From contig CAWDMC010000003.1 in NCBI GenBank assembly GCA_963803295.1, positions 124,001-188,000 on the forward strand: a DNA stretch of 64,000 bases. Direction: 5' to 3'. Below, in pieces: positions 43,452 to 53,700 of the stretch. The notes under the pieces are model-generated. The model did not search any database. It saw only the letters and a list, made by a program, of their open reading frames with translations, and was not told the origin of the DNA. A program made the translations under genes and the position numbers. This stretch comes from CAWDMC01 sp963803295 (lineage in GTDB: Bacteria > Acidobacteriota > Terriglobia > UBA7540). The first letter of the stretch is position 1. Each line of letters begins with the position of its first letter.

Positions 43452-46400
43452 ATGTTGACCGCAGCGAGCCTGCCGACTGAAGAGCACCCGATACAGCAAA
43501 AGTTGAGTTGGAGTCACGTCTTGGTGGCCTTCCTGGCCATTTTCTCTTTGTCAGTGCCCGCGGCCCTGGGCCAATGTCCTGCGAGTAGCACCTGCTGGGC
43601 GGGCGGTGTCACGGGAGTCTGGAGTAGCGCACCCAACTGGTCCAATGGCGTGCCGTCAAGTAGCCTGAACGTGTTTATTGACCACGGTAGGTCGCAGGCT
43701 TCTTCAGTGACCCTCGACGTAAACGGAGCGGCCAACCAATTGTCTATTGACATCAATGATGCCTTGGGCATCAATAACGCCCGCGTCCTCACCGTCAATG
43801 GCAACAGCATCAACAACGCGGGTAAATTGACGATGAACTCAACGGGGAGCTTCACGGAGCTGGTCATTGGCAGCTCTGCCGTCACGTTGAGTGGCGGTGG
43901 CAGCCTGACGATGTCGAACAATGCCAACAATTTAATTTTCGGGGCCGCCACTGCAGACACCCTGAACAATAAGGAGACGATCCAGGGGGCGGGCAACATC
44001 GGCCATGGACGAATGACGCTGGTGAACTCGGGCACCATCAATGCCAACCAGTCGGCGGGCCTGACGATTCAAGCCAACGGAGGCACGACCAACACGGGGA
44101 CGATCAAGGCCACGGGGGGAACGCTGGACTTCTTCGGGACAGCGGTAAACAACACGGGGGGTACGATTTCGGCCGCCGGCCAGACGCTGCAGGTAACTAG
44201 TTCGACGATCAACGGGGGGACGGTGACGCTGACGGGGGCGGCGAACCTGCAGTTAAGCAACGGGACGATCCACAGTGGCAGCACGCTGAACAACAGTGCG
44301 ACGGGGACGATCGAAGTACTGGCCGGGAGCAACACGCTGGGGGGAACGATAAACAACCCGGCCGGCGGGGTGATCAAAGTAGATAACAACACGCTGCTGA
44401 ATCTGGAGAATGGGAGTTACCCGAAGTTGGGCAGTGTGACGCTGAACTCGACGGGGAACTTCACGGAGTTGCAGTTGACTGGGGCGAACGTAACCCTGAG
44501 CGGCGGCAGCGTGACGATGTCGAACAATGCTAACAATTTGATTTTCGGAGCGGCCACGGCCGACATCCTGAACAATAAGGAGACGATCCAGGGGGCGGGC
44601 AACATTGGCCATGGACGAATGACGCTGGTGAACTCGGGCACCATCAATGCTAACCAGTCGGCGGGCCTGACGATTCAAGCCAACGGAGGCACGACCAACA
44701 CGGGGACGATCAAGGCCACGGGGGGAACGCTGGACTTCTTCGGGACAACGGTAAACAACACGGGGGGAACGATTTCGGCCAGCGGCCAGACGCTGCAGGT
44801 AACTAGTTCGACGATCAACGGGGGGACGGTGACGCTGACGGGGGCGGCGAACCTGCAGTTAAGCAACGGGACGATCCACAGTGGCAGCACGCTAAACAAC
44901 AGTGCGACGGGGACGATCGAAGTACTGGCCGGGAGCAACACGCTGGGGGGAACGGTGAACAACCCGGCCGGCGGGGTGATCAAAGTAGATAACAACACGC
45001 TGCTGAATCTGGAGAATGGGAGTTACCCGAAGTTGGGCAGTGTGACGCTGAACTCGACGGGGAACTTCACCGAGCTGCAGGTGAACGGGGCGAACGTAAC
45101 CCTGAGCGGCGGCAGCGTGACGATGTCGAACAATGCCAACAATTTGATTTTCGGAGCGGCCACCGCCGACACCCTAACCAATCAGGAGACGATCCAGGGG
45201 GCGGGCAACATCGGCCATGGACGAATGACGCTGGTGAACTCGGGCACCATCAATGCTAACCAATCGGCGGGCCTGACGATTCAAGCCAACGGTGGCTTCA
45301 ATAACCAGGGCACGCTCAGTGTCAGCAGCGGGGACCTGATGCACGTATTCGGTGGACCTTTCAGCAACTTCAGCGGCACCACCCTCACCGGCGGCACCTA
45401 TAACGTGACTGGGACACTGAAGATCGACCAGTTGGGCTCGACCGGCGGAGAAATTGTGACTAATAAGGCGAACATCAGCCTGAACGGAGGTGCGTCCAGT
45501 TTTGTCGATGCGGCCGGCAAAGATGCGCTTACGAAGCTCAATGCCAACGCCACGGGCAGCGCTTTTACCATTACTGGTGGCCGGAACTTCACCACACTGG
45601 GGAACTTTACGAACAACGGCACCCTGACGGTGGGGAGCGGCAACAGCAAGTTCACTGTGAATGGTAACCTAGGCAACTTCAACAGCACGACCAAGACCCT
45701 GATGGGCGGCACATACAACCTTACCGGGACGCTGCAGTTTAACGGCGCCAACATCGTGACGAACGCCGGCAAGATCACGCTCAACGGAGCTTCGTCGCAA
45801 ATCATTAACCAAACCAGCGTCAATGCGTTGGCGAACTTTGCCACCAACGCTGCCCGCGGGTAGCTTCACGCTCATGGGCGGACGGAGCCTGAGCACGGCG
45901 GGTTCTAATTTCACGAATGCCGGCCTGTTTACGGTGGCCGCGGGAAGCACGTTTACGGTGGGCAACGGTGGGAGCAGCAGTAACGCCGTGAAGTATACGC
46001 AAACGGGAGGAGTAACGCAGATCGACGGGACGTTGACGGCAGCGGCGAGCGCGAGTCAGATTCTGAATCTCAACGTGGGCTCGTTGTTCGGTACCGGCAC
46101 GCTCGCCTATGGGGTAGTGGACGGAGGCACCGTCAGTCCGGGCGACTCAGTGAGCCAGACCGGACTACTGGCCGTCTCCAAGACGTACACCCAGAGCTCC
46201 GGCGGCGCTCTGAGCATCGCGATCGGCGGCTTGACAGTGGGCAGCAAGTACGATCGCCTGAATGTGACCAGTTCCGCCAACCTCAACGGCCAGTTGAACA
46301 TCAGCCTGGTGAATGGTTTCGTACCGACGGTGGGGAGTAGTTTTGACATTCTCCACGCCGGCTCACGGGCGGGTACCTTCTCGGCGGTGACCGGCCTCAG

Positions 46401-46938
46401 CATCAATGGCACGGAGCATTTCACAGTCACCTATAATGCCACCGACGTACTCCTGACTGTGGCCAGCGGTGCCGCCTTCCTGGGACACCGGACGATCTTT
46501 CAGCGTCCGGGCGGTTCCAGCGGCGGGGTCCGGCTTTCTGATGGCGAACCTACAGGCCATGCGGAACCACTACTCGCCGCTGCAACCGGCGAGCTTGCGA
46601 GGGCCGCAGATCCAAGTGGCTCCCGTGCGGCAAATAACGGATTTGCCCGTTCGTTTGGAGGTCGCCCGCTGGCCGGACCCCGGGCCGCCGGCAAGTTGGC
46701 CGGCCTCGTGCTGCCACAGACCGTGACCGGCTCCATCAGCTTAGCGGCCGGACCTGCCAATGCCCTGCCGATGCCTCGCAATCTCGGCATGCCCAGCCAC
46801 AAGACGTTCGCCTATCACCTGAATGTACTGCCCCTGCTCGGCGCCAATCGGCGGACCCTGTTGCGGGATCTGCTCAAGCAACCGGGATCGGCGAACGCTA
46901 CTCCCATCGGTTACCTGACCATCGACAATTCCAATTAG
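43452..46938 (+). pseudogene. Large secreted beta-strand-repeat protein, one-base frameshift
   Basis: With one correction this is a protein of about 1160 residues. ATG 43452 follows AAAGGGGGGAG; the signal peptide (VLVAFLAIFSLSVPAALGQ) is followed by CPASSTCWAGGVTGVWSSAP, then Asn/Gly/Thr-rich beta repeats (NNTGGTISAAGQTLQVTSST and VNSGTINANQSAGLTIQANG). The last third has VSPGDSVSQTGLLAVSKTY-type 'autotransporter-associated' repeats, but no outer-membrane barrel domain is visible. The frame breaks at about 45852-45856 by one extra C in a CCC run (NAA/AGSFTLMGGRSLSTAG). It probably forms a surface beta-helix or adhesin. Confidence 0.8.
43820..45300 (+). repeat. Near-identical 606-609-bp tandem repeats inside the surface protein
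   Basis: Copies begin near 43835, 44444 and 45050. The first two are full length (609 and 606 bp, 203 and 202 residues); the third stops after about 255 bp, near 45300, where TNTGTIK is replaced by NNQGTLS. The DNA is almost identical between copies, including synonymous sites. Gene conversion or recent duplication is implied, and assembly collapse or expansion is a risk. Confidence 0.9.
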
Positions 46939-46951
46939 ACAGACAATGCAA

Positions 46952-46974
46952 GGGGCAGGCCACGGGCCTGCCTC
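46952..46974 (+). terminator. Hairpin after the surface protein gene
   Basis: GGCAGGCC (46954-46961) pairs with GGCCTGCC (46965-46972) around an ACG loop, with two more pairs below. It lies 16 bp after the stop. The downstream CTCTTGG is not a clean T-run, so termination is likely but not certain. Confidence 0.55.
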
Positions 46975-47133
46975 TTGGAATTCCGCAGACAACTCCGCAA
47001 GACCTTGGTCCTGGATTGCTCTCCCTTGGTGTTGCGCCTCGTCTAACCTTGGTAGGACACGCACCTGGAACTTTCTGATACCCAGGTTGCGTAGATTAAA
47101 GGTAGTCGGGGATTCATTCATAAAGGGGGAAAC

Positions 47134-48084
47134 ATGAGTAAGGGCATGATCGCTCTCGCGGCCTCGCTCGCGCTGTTGGTTTTGGTGCCAACGCTGGCGC
47201 GGGCCGATTATCATCAGGAGAAGCGGTTTCCGCTCCAGCCCGGCGGTCGTTTCGAGATCGATTCAGGCGCGGGCAGCGTCACTATTCTCGGCACGTCGGT
47301 TTCGGAAGCCCGAATCGTGATCAATTCGAATCGAGACGACCTGGAGCAGATCTTCGATTTGCGTTTCAACACAAGCCCGGGCCTGGTGAGCGTGACGGCT
47401 CGTAAGAGGTCCTGGGGTTCGCTCCGCAACTTTAGGGTGCACTTCGAGGTGGAGGTTCCCTACGAAACCGCCACCGATGTGAAGACCGGCGGAGGTAGCC
47501 TCGAAGCCTCGGACCTGCGGCGCGAGTGCCTGCTGAGGACCTCCGGCGGATCGATCAAGGCATCCCGGTTGTCGGCTCATTTGCAGGCCGACACCTCCGG
47601 AGGATCCATCAGCTTGAATGAGATCGGCGGCAACGCCCGCGTCGATACCTCGGGCGGCTCGATCGAAGCCCATGGCCTGGAGGGCGCCTTGCACGCTCAG
47701 ACCAGCGGCGGTTCCATTCATTTGGAAGACGTGAAAGGCGACATTTCGGCGCACACGTCCGGGGGCCCCATCAAGGTGGCCAATGCTGGCGGCCGGGTTG
47801 AAGCTGAAACCTCAGGCGGCGGCGTGGAGGTGGAGTTCGCTCGCGGCAATTCGCATGGTGGCGACCTTGGCACCTCGGGTGGAGGCGTGCGGGTGGCGCT
47901 TGATCCCCACTCGAATCTTAACCTCGACGCCTCGGCATCAGGCGGAGGCGTCCACATGCGTGACATCGCTGTGCTGGCCACTGGAGTGATGAGTTCGTCG
48001 CACCTGCAAGGCAGGATAGGCAGCGGCGGTCCGACTCTTCGGGTGCATTCGGATGGCGGTGGCGTTACCATTGAGGCCAGGTAG
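47134..48084 (+). CDS. Exported DUF4097-family protein
   Basis: A 316-residue protein with a signal peptide (LALLVLVPTLARAD). A repeated TSGGSI / TSGGGV step (LLRTSGGSIKASRL, ADTSGGSISLNEIG, AQTSGGSIHLEDVK) forms a right-handed beta-solenoid typical of DUF4097, with about ten turns. This family is extracytoplasmic; members often sit beside anti-sigma or transport genes, but their function is unknown. ATG 47134 follows GGGGGAAAC. It stands alone. Confidence 0.85.
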   Translation: MSKGMIALAASLALLVLVPTLARADYHQEKRFPLQPGGRFEIDSGAGSVTILGTSVSEARIVINSNRDDLEQIFDLRFNTSPGLVSVTARKRSWGSLRNFRVHFEVEVPYETATDVKTGGGSLEASDLRRECLLRTSGGSIKASRLSAHLQADTSGGSISLNEIGGNARVDTSGGSIEAHGLEGALHAQTSGGSIHLEDVKGDISAHTSGGPIKVANAGGRVEAETSGGGVEVEFARGNSHGGDLGTSGGGVRVALDPHSNLNLDASASGGGVHMRDIAVLATGVMSSSHLQGRIGSGGPTLRVHSDGGGVTIEAR

Positions 48085-48266
48085 ACGGTAGGTGGAGGGC
48101 GGAAGGTAGTGGGTGGGGCCCAGCAGGAAAGTGGCAGTTGGACCGTGTAACCCGTCTGCCACAGAGCGTCCTTCTCCCTGCTTAGTCCCTAGCCTTACTG
48201 CTACCGCGCGGAGTGCTCTCTGCCTCTGGCCTTCCGCCTTCTGCATTCTGCCTACTGCTCTAAGCC
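48085..48266. repeat. Degenerate heptamer arrays, head to head (GGAAGGT / GCAGAAG type)
   Basis: After the DUF4097 stop the plus strand steps through GGTAGGT, GGAGGGC, GGAAGGT, AGTGGGT. At the other end of the spacer the minus strand reads GCAGTAG, GCAGAAT, GCAGAAG, GCGGAAG, GCCAGAG. The two arrays face each other across about 100 bp. Confidence 0.55.
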
Positions 48267-48267
48267 A

Positions 48268-49101
48268 ATGAACGCTCATAGCGAGTATGACGAATATGCC
48301 TTTCTAGCCGAGTTCTACGATTTCGTCGTTCCTTATCGCGAGCGCCGAGACGTGGAGTTCTTTGTCGAAATGGCGCGCGAGTCAGGCGGTCCCGTTCTCG
48401 AGGTGGGATGCGGGACGGGGCGAGTGCTCATTCCCACGGCTCGTGCCGGAATCCCCATTCTGGGCATCGATAGCAGCCGGCAGATGCTGGCGCGTTGTCA
48501 GGAAAAGCTTGCCGCTGAGTCTGAAGATGTCCGCAACCGAGTGCATTTGCTCCAGGCTGACATGCGGGAGTTCGACACGGAGCACGCCTTCGGTCGGCAG
48601 TTGGGGTCGAATTTCCGCCTCGCCACCCTACCGTTCCGCCCTTTTCAACACCTGCTGACTGCTGAGGACCAACTCGCCTGCCTGCACATGATTCGCCGCC
48701 ATCTTGAACCTCGCGGCAAACTGATTCTCGATGTGTTCAATCCCTCGCTGCCGCACATTGCCGCGTTAAGCGACGTGAGCGAGATTATAGGCGAGGAACC
48801 CGAGTTCACCATGCCCGATGGGCGGCGGGTGCAGCGCACCCATCGAATCCTCGATCGCGACTGGTTCAACCAGGTAGCTGCGGTGGAAATGATCTACCGG
48901 GTCACACATACCGACGGCCGCAATGAGGAACTCGTCCATCGCCTGCGAATGCGCTACTTCTTTCGCTTTGAAGCGGAGCACCTCCTGGCCCGCGCCGGAT
49001 TCGAGGTGGAAGCCTTGTACTCAGATTACGATCGCTCGCCCTACGGCTCCAAATACCCGGGTGAGCTCATCTTTGTTGCGCGTAAGCCTGCGGTCCCTTG
49101 A
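48268..49101 (+). CDS. Class I SAM-dependent methyltransferase
   Basis: A 277-residue cytosolic enzyme. SAM-binding motif I is PVLEVGCGTGRVLIPTARAG, acidic motif II is ILGIDSSRQMLARC, motif III includes HLLQADMREF, and a later FRLATLPFRPFQHLLT and GKLILDVFNPSL complete the Rossmann core. The C-terminal part (HRLRMRYFFRFEAEHLLARA) is the extra strand region of the Methyltransf_25 group. Substrate unknown. It starts right after an intergenic repeat array. Confidence 0.88.
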   Translation: MNAHSEYDEYAFLAEFYDFVVPYRERRDVEFFVEMARESGGPVLEVGCGTGRVLIPTARAGIPILGIDSSRQMLARCQEKLAAESEDVRNRVHLLQADMREFDTEHAFGRQLGSNFRLATLPFRPFQHLLTAEDQLACLHMIRRHLEPRGKLILDVFNPSLPHIAALSDVSEIIGEEPEFTMPDGRRVQRTHRILDRDWFNQVAAVEMIYRVTHTDGRNEELVHRLRMRYFFRFEAEHLLARAGFEVEALYSDYDRSPYGSKYPGELIFVARKPAVP

Positions 49102-49240
49102 GGTGTGCAGAGCACAGTACGACGTGGCCGCCACCTCGACGTGGCACGGGCTTCCAGCCTGTGGTCCGTCGGGCTTTGATCAGGCGCGTGAAAGGGACAT
49201 TTGATACAGAGCGTTACAAATCATAGTGGCGCTCAATTTT

Positions 49241-49304
49241 TGTAGCGGCGCCGCCCAGCGCCGAAAACACCAGCTGCGGGGCACAGCGGGACACCGGCGC
49301 TACA
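49241..49304. repeat. Palindromic element with TGTAGCG ends, copy 2
   Basis: Starts TGTAGCGGCGCC and ends CCGGCGCTACA, an imperfect terminal inverted repeat over 64 bp, with internal GGCGC and GCTGCGGGG steps. It resembles 7333-7385 in ends and in GC-rich content, and lies between convergent genes. Confidence 0.5.
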
Positions 49305-49327
49305 GTAACTTCGTCACTACGGCAGGG

Positions 49328-51694
49328 CTATTTGTCGAGACTATTCACTTCAATCCATTCAACAATGGATCCATCGTCCGCACGTTCGCTTAGTTTGAGT
49401 TGCAGCCTCCCATCCTTGATGGGACAGCGTGTCGTCTTGCTTTCCCCGCCGAAGTAGTGCTCGACTGCTTCCGCATAGCCTGATTTGTTCCGTTCGCGCT
49501 TCAGGGTGAGAATTCCGTCCCCATACGGAACTACGGCCAGCTTCTGAGCGTGCGCGAGATTGTCTTGGGTCTTCGACGCCACCACTACGGACGTCGTGGC
49601 AGAGACGAGATCGCGGAACTTCCCCGCGCCTTTGCGTCCATCGAGCCGGTGCTCCCTCAAGGCCACCAGCATCACCTCTCCATCCTCCAGTCGCGCCCAC
49701 GATGAGGCATGGGCGCCACGCTCGGCGCCTAGGTATGTCGCATCGATTGGAGCCATTGAGAACGTCGTGCTCGCTCGAGCAGCTTGCGCGAGGCCATTGA
49801 ATTTGGCCACTCGCTCGGGTGTGCCGTTGGCTTTTGCATCGGCTCCGAAAAAGCTGACCAGCGATCCCAAAGCCCCCATGGCCGCGGTGTCAAACCAGAT
49901 CTCAGGCGACGTCTTCCAGTCATAACCGCCCGAGCCCCAAGTGGGCATTCCGATTTCGCCCAATAGGCTCGAGAAGAACAAACGCCGGTTAGCCTCAAGG
50001 TCGAAGTCTCCCGGATTCATGCCTAAATCATCGGGACTGTGCAAGTCGACGTATTCCAGCAGAAGGGGGGAGAGGGAGTAATATAACACGACGATGTCGG
50101 GATTCTCCTCGCGCATTGCCTCGACGATCAATTCGAGCCCTTTTGAGAGGTACTGCTCGCCTGCCCAGCTCATATCTTTGGGAGCCGCGGTGGCAAGCGA
50201 AGGGATCTCATAGCCAAAGTCGAACTTGAGGAAGTCCGGCTTGTACCGGCGCACGAACTCCTTCACCATGCGCCGCATGACCTGCTGGACTTCGGGTTGC
50301 GAAAGATCGTACATATAAAAAGAAGTGAGTGTGCTCGGGTCCGTACTGATGATGTACGGCTTGCCGTCCGGGAGGCGCATCATGTGGCTCGTCGTCAGAC
50401 CGAACTCAGCCGGATCAGCGCACCGCAGGAACGCTGCCCAGAGTCCCAGGTAATGCCCTTCGGAGCGAATGCGATTCAGGGTCTCTTCGAAATGGGGAAA
50501 GCGCTCCGCCGAGTGCCGCAAGTTGCCATATTTTCCCTCCCAGTAGCCGTCGATCACGAACATCTTGACCTTCATCCCGGTAGCTTTCATGCCTTCGTAA
50601 ATAGCGTTCAAGGTTGGCTCATCGAGATGTTCGGGAAGCTGCTCGCGAGCGATCTGCTCACCCCAAGTGTCGAAAGAAGGGGCCAACGCCATTTCAAGCT
50701 TTCGCGGAGACATCGTCTTCTTCCGGATCACGCCGGCGCGCATGAGACCCAGATAATAGCGGCGGATCGCCTCGTAGTAGTTCGGCCCAACAGCCCAGTA
50801 AAGCCTGGCGCCAAGAGTTACCGCGCCCGGACCGTGCAGATGCTTCCAGAGGTCGCTGCGATAACTCACGATCGGACCAAAGGCGCCTGTCGAAGCCTCG
50901 AACAGGAGATCTCCCTTGGGGGTGTCCGCGAGGCCACAGCAAACGGCGTTCAAGAGCTCGTCCGGAGCCGCTCCGCTGACGTCCACGTGCGGGGTCTTTT
51001 GGAAATCAAAGGGAGACATGTGGAAAGCGCAGAAGTAGTGGACGGGCAGGCCCCATTGTTGCTCGCCTTGGGTGGCGGGGTCTTCAAACATGCTGTGCCC
51101 TAACCAATACGTAGCCTTCAGGTCCGTTCCAAAAGCGCCCACGTTGACAATGGGACTTATGGTCGAAGATGTGCTGAGGCCCGGCACCAGAAGATAGTCG
51201 CTGGTCATGGTGGGCTTGGGGCGACCCCCGGCCGCCGCGGCAAAATAGTGGAGGCTCACCACATCGTCAGAAGCGGCGGACTCATAGTGGAAGGGCTCGA
51301 GCCACATGCCATCATCATCAAAACGCCAGGTCATCGTGAGCTTGGCGGACCCGTTCAGGCCTTCGTAGCGGATGCTGACGGCGTTGTCGTGAACATCGTG
51401 GCCCGCCGGCTTTCCGGCGCTACCGTGGCGCACGCCGCTTTGGCCGTTGGGCTGGACCACTACCGCCGGCTGCAGCTTTGCACTCGCGATCACGAGACCT
51501 CGGTTGTCCAACAAACGAAACTGATCTTTCTCCTGCGACCACTCCCAGCTGTACTCCTTGCCTTTGGCCCGAACGATTCCACCCGCCGCTTCGACCCTGG
51601 CCTTGTCGGCGGGAGTATTCTCCCCTTTCAGTCGCACTGTACTCAGGAAGTACGACGCTGCTGCTGCTTGAATGAATTCTCTTCGAGTGAACAT
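49328..51694 (-). CDS. Exported alpha-galactosidase-like glycoside hydrolase (GH36/clan D)
   Basis: About 788 residues from ATG 51694, with AGGAGAACC upstream. The N-terminus FTRREFIQAAAASYF is a Tat-type signal. A beta-sandwich domain is followed by the (beta/alpha)8 domain: VKMFVIDGYWEGKYG, YKPDFLKFDFGYE with the likely nucleophile Asp, and LHSPDDLGMNPGDFD, where the acid/base may lie. Members remove alpha-galactosyl or related residues from oligosaccharides. An open frame runs further upstream to 51961 but carries no signal. Its neighbour is a GH3 enzyme on the same strand. Confidence 0.8.
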   Translation of the reverse strand: MFTRREFIQAAAASYFLSTVRLKGENTPADKARVEAAGGIVRAKGKEYSWEWSQEKDQFRLLDNRGLVIASAKLQPAVVVQPNGQSGVRHGSAGKPAGHDVHDNAVSIRYEGLNGSAKLTMTWRFDDDGMWLEPFHYESAASDDVVSLHYFAAAAGGRPKPTMTSDYLLVPGLSTSSTISPIVNVGAFGTDLKATYWLGHSMFEDPATQGEQQWGLPVHYFCAFHMSPFDFQKTPHVDVSGAAPDELLNAVCCGLADTPKGDLLFEASTGAFGPIVSYRSDLWKHLHGPGAVTLGARLYWAVGPNYYEAIRRYYLGLMRAGVIRKKTMSPRKLEMALAPSFDTWGEQIAREQLPEHLDEPTLNAIYEGMKATGMKVKMFVIDGYWEGKYGNLRHSAERFPHFEETLNRIRSEGHYLGLWAAFLRCADPAEFGLTTSHMMRLPDGKPYIISTDPSTLTSFYMYDLSQPEVQQVMRRMVKEFVRRYKPDFLKFDFGYEIPSLATAAPKDMSWAGEQYLSKGLELIVEAMREENPDIVVLYYSLSPLLLEYVDLHSPDDLGMNPGDFDLEANRRLFFSSLLGEIGMPTWGSGGYDWKTSPEIWFDTAAMGALGSLVSFFGADAKANGTPERVAKFNGLAQAARASTTFSMAPIDATYLGAERGAHASSWARLEDGEVMLVALREHRLDGRKGAGKFRDLVSATTSVVVASKTQDNLAHAQKLAVVPYGDGILTLKRERNKSGYAEAVEHYFGGESKTTRCPIKDGRLQLKLSERADDGSIVEWIEVNSLDK

Positions 51695-51821
51695 CGCCGA
51701 TGGGGTTCTCCTGATTCCGTGAAATAAAAACGCACGTGAGCCACGCGGCGGATTATATCTCATCGGGCGAGTGAGTGGCTCCAGTTTTGGCGGGGGGGGC
51801 ACCCGGCATTGATTAAGAGGA

Positions 51822-53654
51822 TTATTTCCCGGGGCTGAGGCTGAATCCAGCGGAAAAGCTCGATACGCTGATCGGCAGCTTGCCCACGAACGGGATCTCG
51901 CCGAAGAAGGCCCGAACCATGGCCGTTTCGGCACCGGGATAGGATTCGAAAGCCAGGGCATAGGCAGGCAAGTCGGGTACGGAGTTAAGCAAATAAGGAC
52001 TGCCGAATTCAGCGAAGGCGAACGGGCCTTGGCGCCGAACCAACGATTTCAGCAGACTCATTTGCAGGTCGCTTAATCCGGCAAAATCCCGGTAGGATGC
52101 GATGCGAAGAGTGCAAAGGGCCACCACGGTGTGAGATCGCGTTGCCACTTGCTGAACGAACATCGCCTCGCCGGGCTGAATCGCCGGCGGCACAGTAACG
52201 AAGAGGGTCTTCGAATGGCGTTTCAGAAATTCGGCGCGGAAAGCGAGTCCGGGGCGTTCACCCCAAAATTCGGGATTATCCTGATCGACAAAGTTTACAA
52301 GCAACACATCGTCACTGGCCGCGAGCTTAAGGGGTAAGGAATGCCGATCGTCCTTTACTAGGGTAAGGGCATGCTCGATGGTTTCCTGAGACTTCCGCCG
52401 GGCAGTACGGCTGCCGACCTCCTGGTCAAGTTTCTCAGGGTCAGGACTACGCTCGCGATCGAGGCCGGCCCAAGCCTTCGCAATCAGCAAGCGGCGGACT
52501 GACTGGTTGAGGCGTTCCTCGCTGATCCCGCCTTTGGTGATGGCATTCTTCAGAGCGGCGAATGTCTTGGGAATGTCCAAGGGTTCGAGCGCTACGTCGG
52601 CACCCGCCTTGATGGCCATGACGGCCGCTTGCTCGGCGCCGAAGTTTTCGGTGATCGCGTGCATCGGCAGGGCATCGGTGAAGATCAGTCCTTCAAAGCC
52701 GAGGTCGCGGCGGAGCAGGTCGGTGGTAAGCGCGGTCGAGAGCGAGGCTGGAATGCCCGGCCGGCTCTCGAGTTGAGGCAATCCAATGTGGCCGGTCATA
52801 ACGGCGCCGACGCCCGCGCCAATCGATGCTTCAAAGGGTGGGAGTTCGATCTGGTTGAGGCGGTCCCGGTCGAAGTTGAGGATTGGCAACTCCAGGTGAG
52901 AATTCACGCTGGTGTCTCCATGTCCGGGGAAATGCTTGGCGGTCGCAATGATGCCATTTTCCTGGGTGGACTTGATGTAGGCGACGGCGAACTGAGCCAC
53001 GGCCTGAGGATTCTCGCCGAACGAGCGGATGTTGATGATAGGATTCAGCGGATTGTTGTTGACGTCTACTACCGGGTAGAAATTCACGCTGAAGCCCATG
53101 GCATGGGCTTCCCGCGCCGTGAAGGCCGCGGCATCGGCAGCGAACTTCGGATCGCCAGTGGCGGCGATGGCCATGCCACGCGGAAACCGTGTGGCGCCCT
53201 GGAACTGAAATCCTGCGCCACCTTCGAGGTCCGCGGTGATCAGCAGCGGAATTTTGGCGAGCTGTTGCATGCGCCGCACCAGCAACGCTGCGGTGGCCGG
53301 ATCTCCTCCTTCGCCTTCGAGGTGGTATCCACCCACGTGGTAATCCACGATGCTTTTCTTGATTTTCTCAAAGGCGTCGCTTTCCCGGTTGGTGAAAACG
53401 CCCCGCGTCACCGGGAAGATCACCTGGCCGATCCGTTCATCAAGGGTCATACGAGCGAACGTTTGCTCCACCCAGTCCCGCTGCGCGGCGCTCAGTCTGA
53501 AGGGAAGGGAATCGGCCGCCTGGGAGTCGGGGATTAAAGATGGTTCACAAAATAAGCTCAATCCAGCTACCGTAAGCGAGAAGACGCCACTAATGCGAGT
53601 GTTTTCATCGAATCCCCTGGAGCGTACTTGACTGCCTGTCTTGCCGAACTTCAT
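51822..53654 (-). CDS. Glycoside hydrolase family 3, beta-N-acetylhexosaminidase type
   Basis: About 610 residues from ATG 53654. A signal-like segment (GVFSLTVAGLSLFCEP) precedes the TIM barrel: FARMTLDERIGQVIFPV, LLITADLEGGAG, TAKHFPGHGDTSVNSHLELP (the NagZ His/Asp dyad) and GLIFTDALPMHAITENFG with the nucleophile Asp. A C-terminal alpha/beta domain follows. This NagZ-like motif indicates beta-N-acetylglucosaminidase activity, for example on muropeptides or chitin fragments, though some members are beta-glucosidases. It is 47 bp from the divergent AI-2E family gene. Confidence 0.9.
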   Translation of the reverse strand: MKFGKTGSQVRSRGFDENTRISGVFSLTVAGLSLFCEPSLIPDSQAADSLPFRLSAAQRDWVEQTFARMTLDERIGQVIFPVTRGVFTNRESDAFEKIKKSIVDYHVGGYHLEGEGGDPATAALLVRRMQQLAKIPLLITADLEGGAGFQFQGATRFPRGMAIAATGDPKFAADAAAFTAREAHAMGFSVNFYPVVDVNNNPLNPIINIRSFGENPQAVAQFAVAYIKSTQENGIIATAKHFPGHGDTSVNSHLELPILNFDRDRLNQIELPPFEASIGAGVGAVMTGHIGLPQLESRPGIPASLSTALTTDLLRRDLGFEGLIFTDALPMHAITENFGAEQAAVMAIKAGADVALEPLDIPKTFAALKNAITKGGISEERLNQSVRRLLIAKAWAGLDRERSPDPEKLDQEVGSRTARRKSQETIEHALTLVKDDRHSLPLKLAASDDVLLVNFVDQDNPEFWGERPGLAFRAEFLKRHSKTLFVTVPPAIQPGEAMFVQQVATRSHTVVALCTLRIASYRDFAGLSDLQMSLLKSLVRRQGPFAFAEFGSPYLLNSVPDLPAYALAFESYPGAETAMVRAFFGEIPFVGKLPISVSSFSAGFSLSPGK

Positions 53655-53700
53655 GAGGGGCGGCTGACACTCTGCCGCCCGAAAGGCTACTATACCTATC

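Noticed and set aside
43820..45300. A CRISPR-like reading of the long repeats.
   Set aside because: The repeats are about 606 bp, contiguous and coding, with no spacers.
43514..45965. Several long minus-strand frames opposite the repeat protein, themselves repeated (for example 107 residues twice).
   Set aside because: They are the antisense of the 606-bp repeats and inherit the repetition; low-complexity Val/Pro/Leu composition.
52629..53537. A 302-codon plus-strand frame inside the GH3 gene.
   Set aside because: Antisense to the conserved GH3 motifs, no family resemblance.
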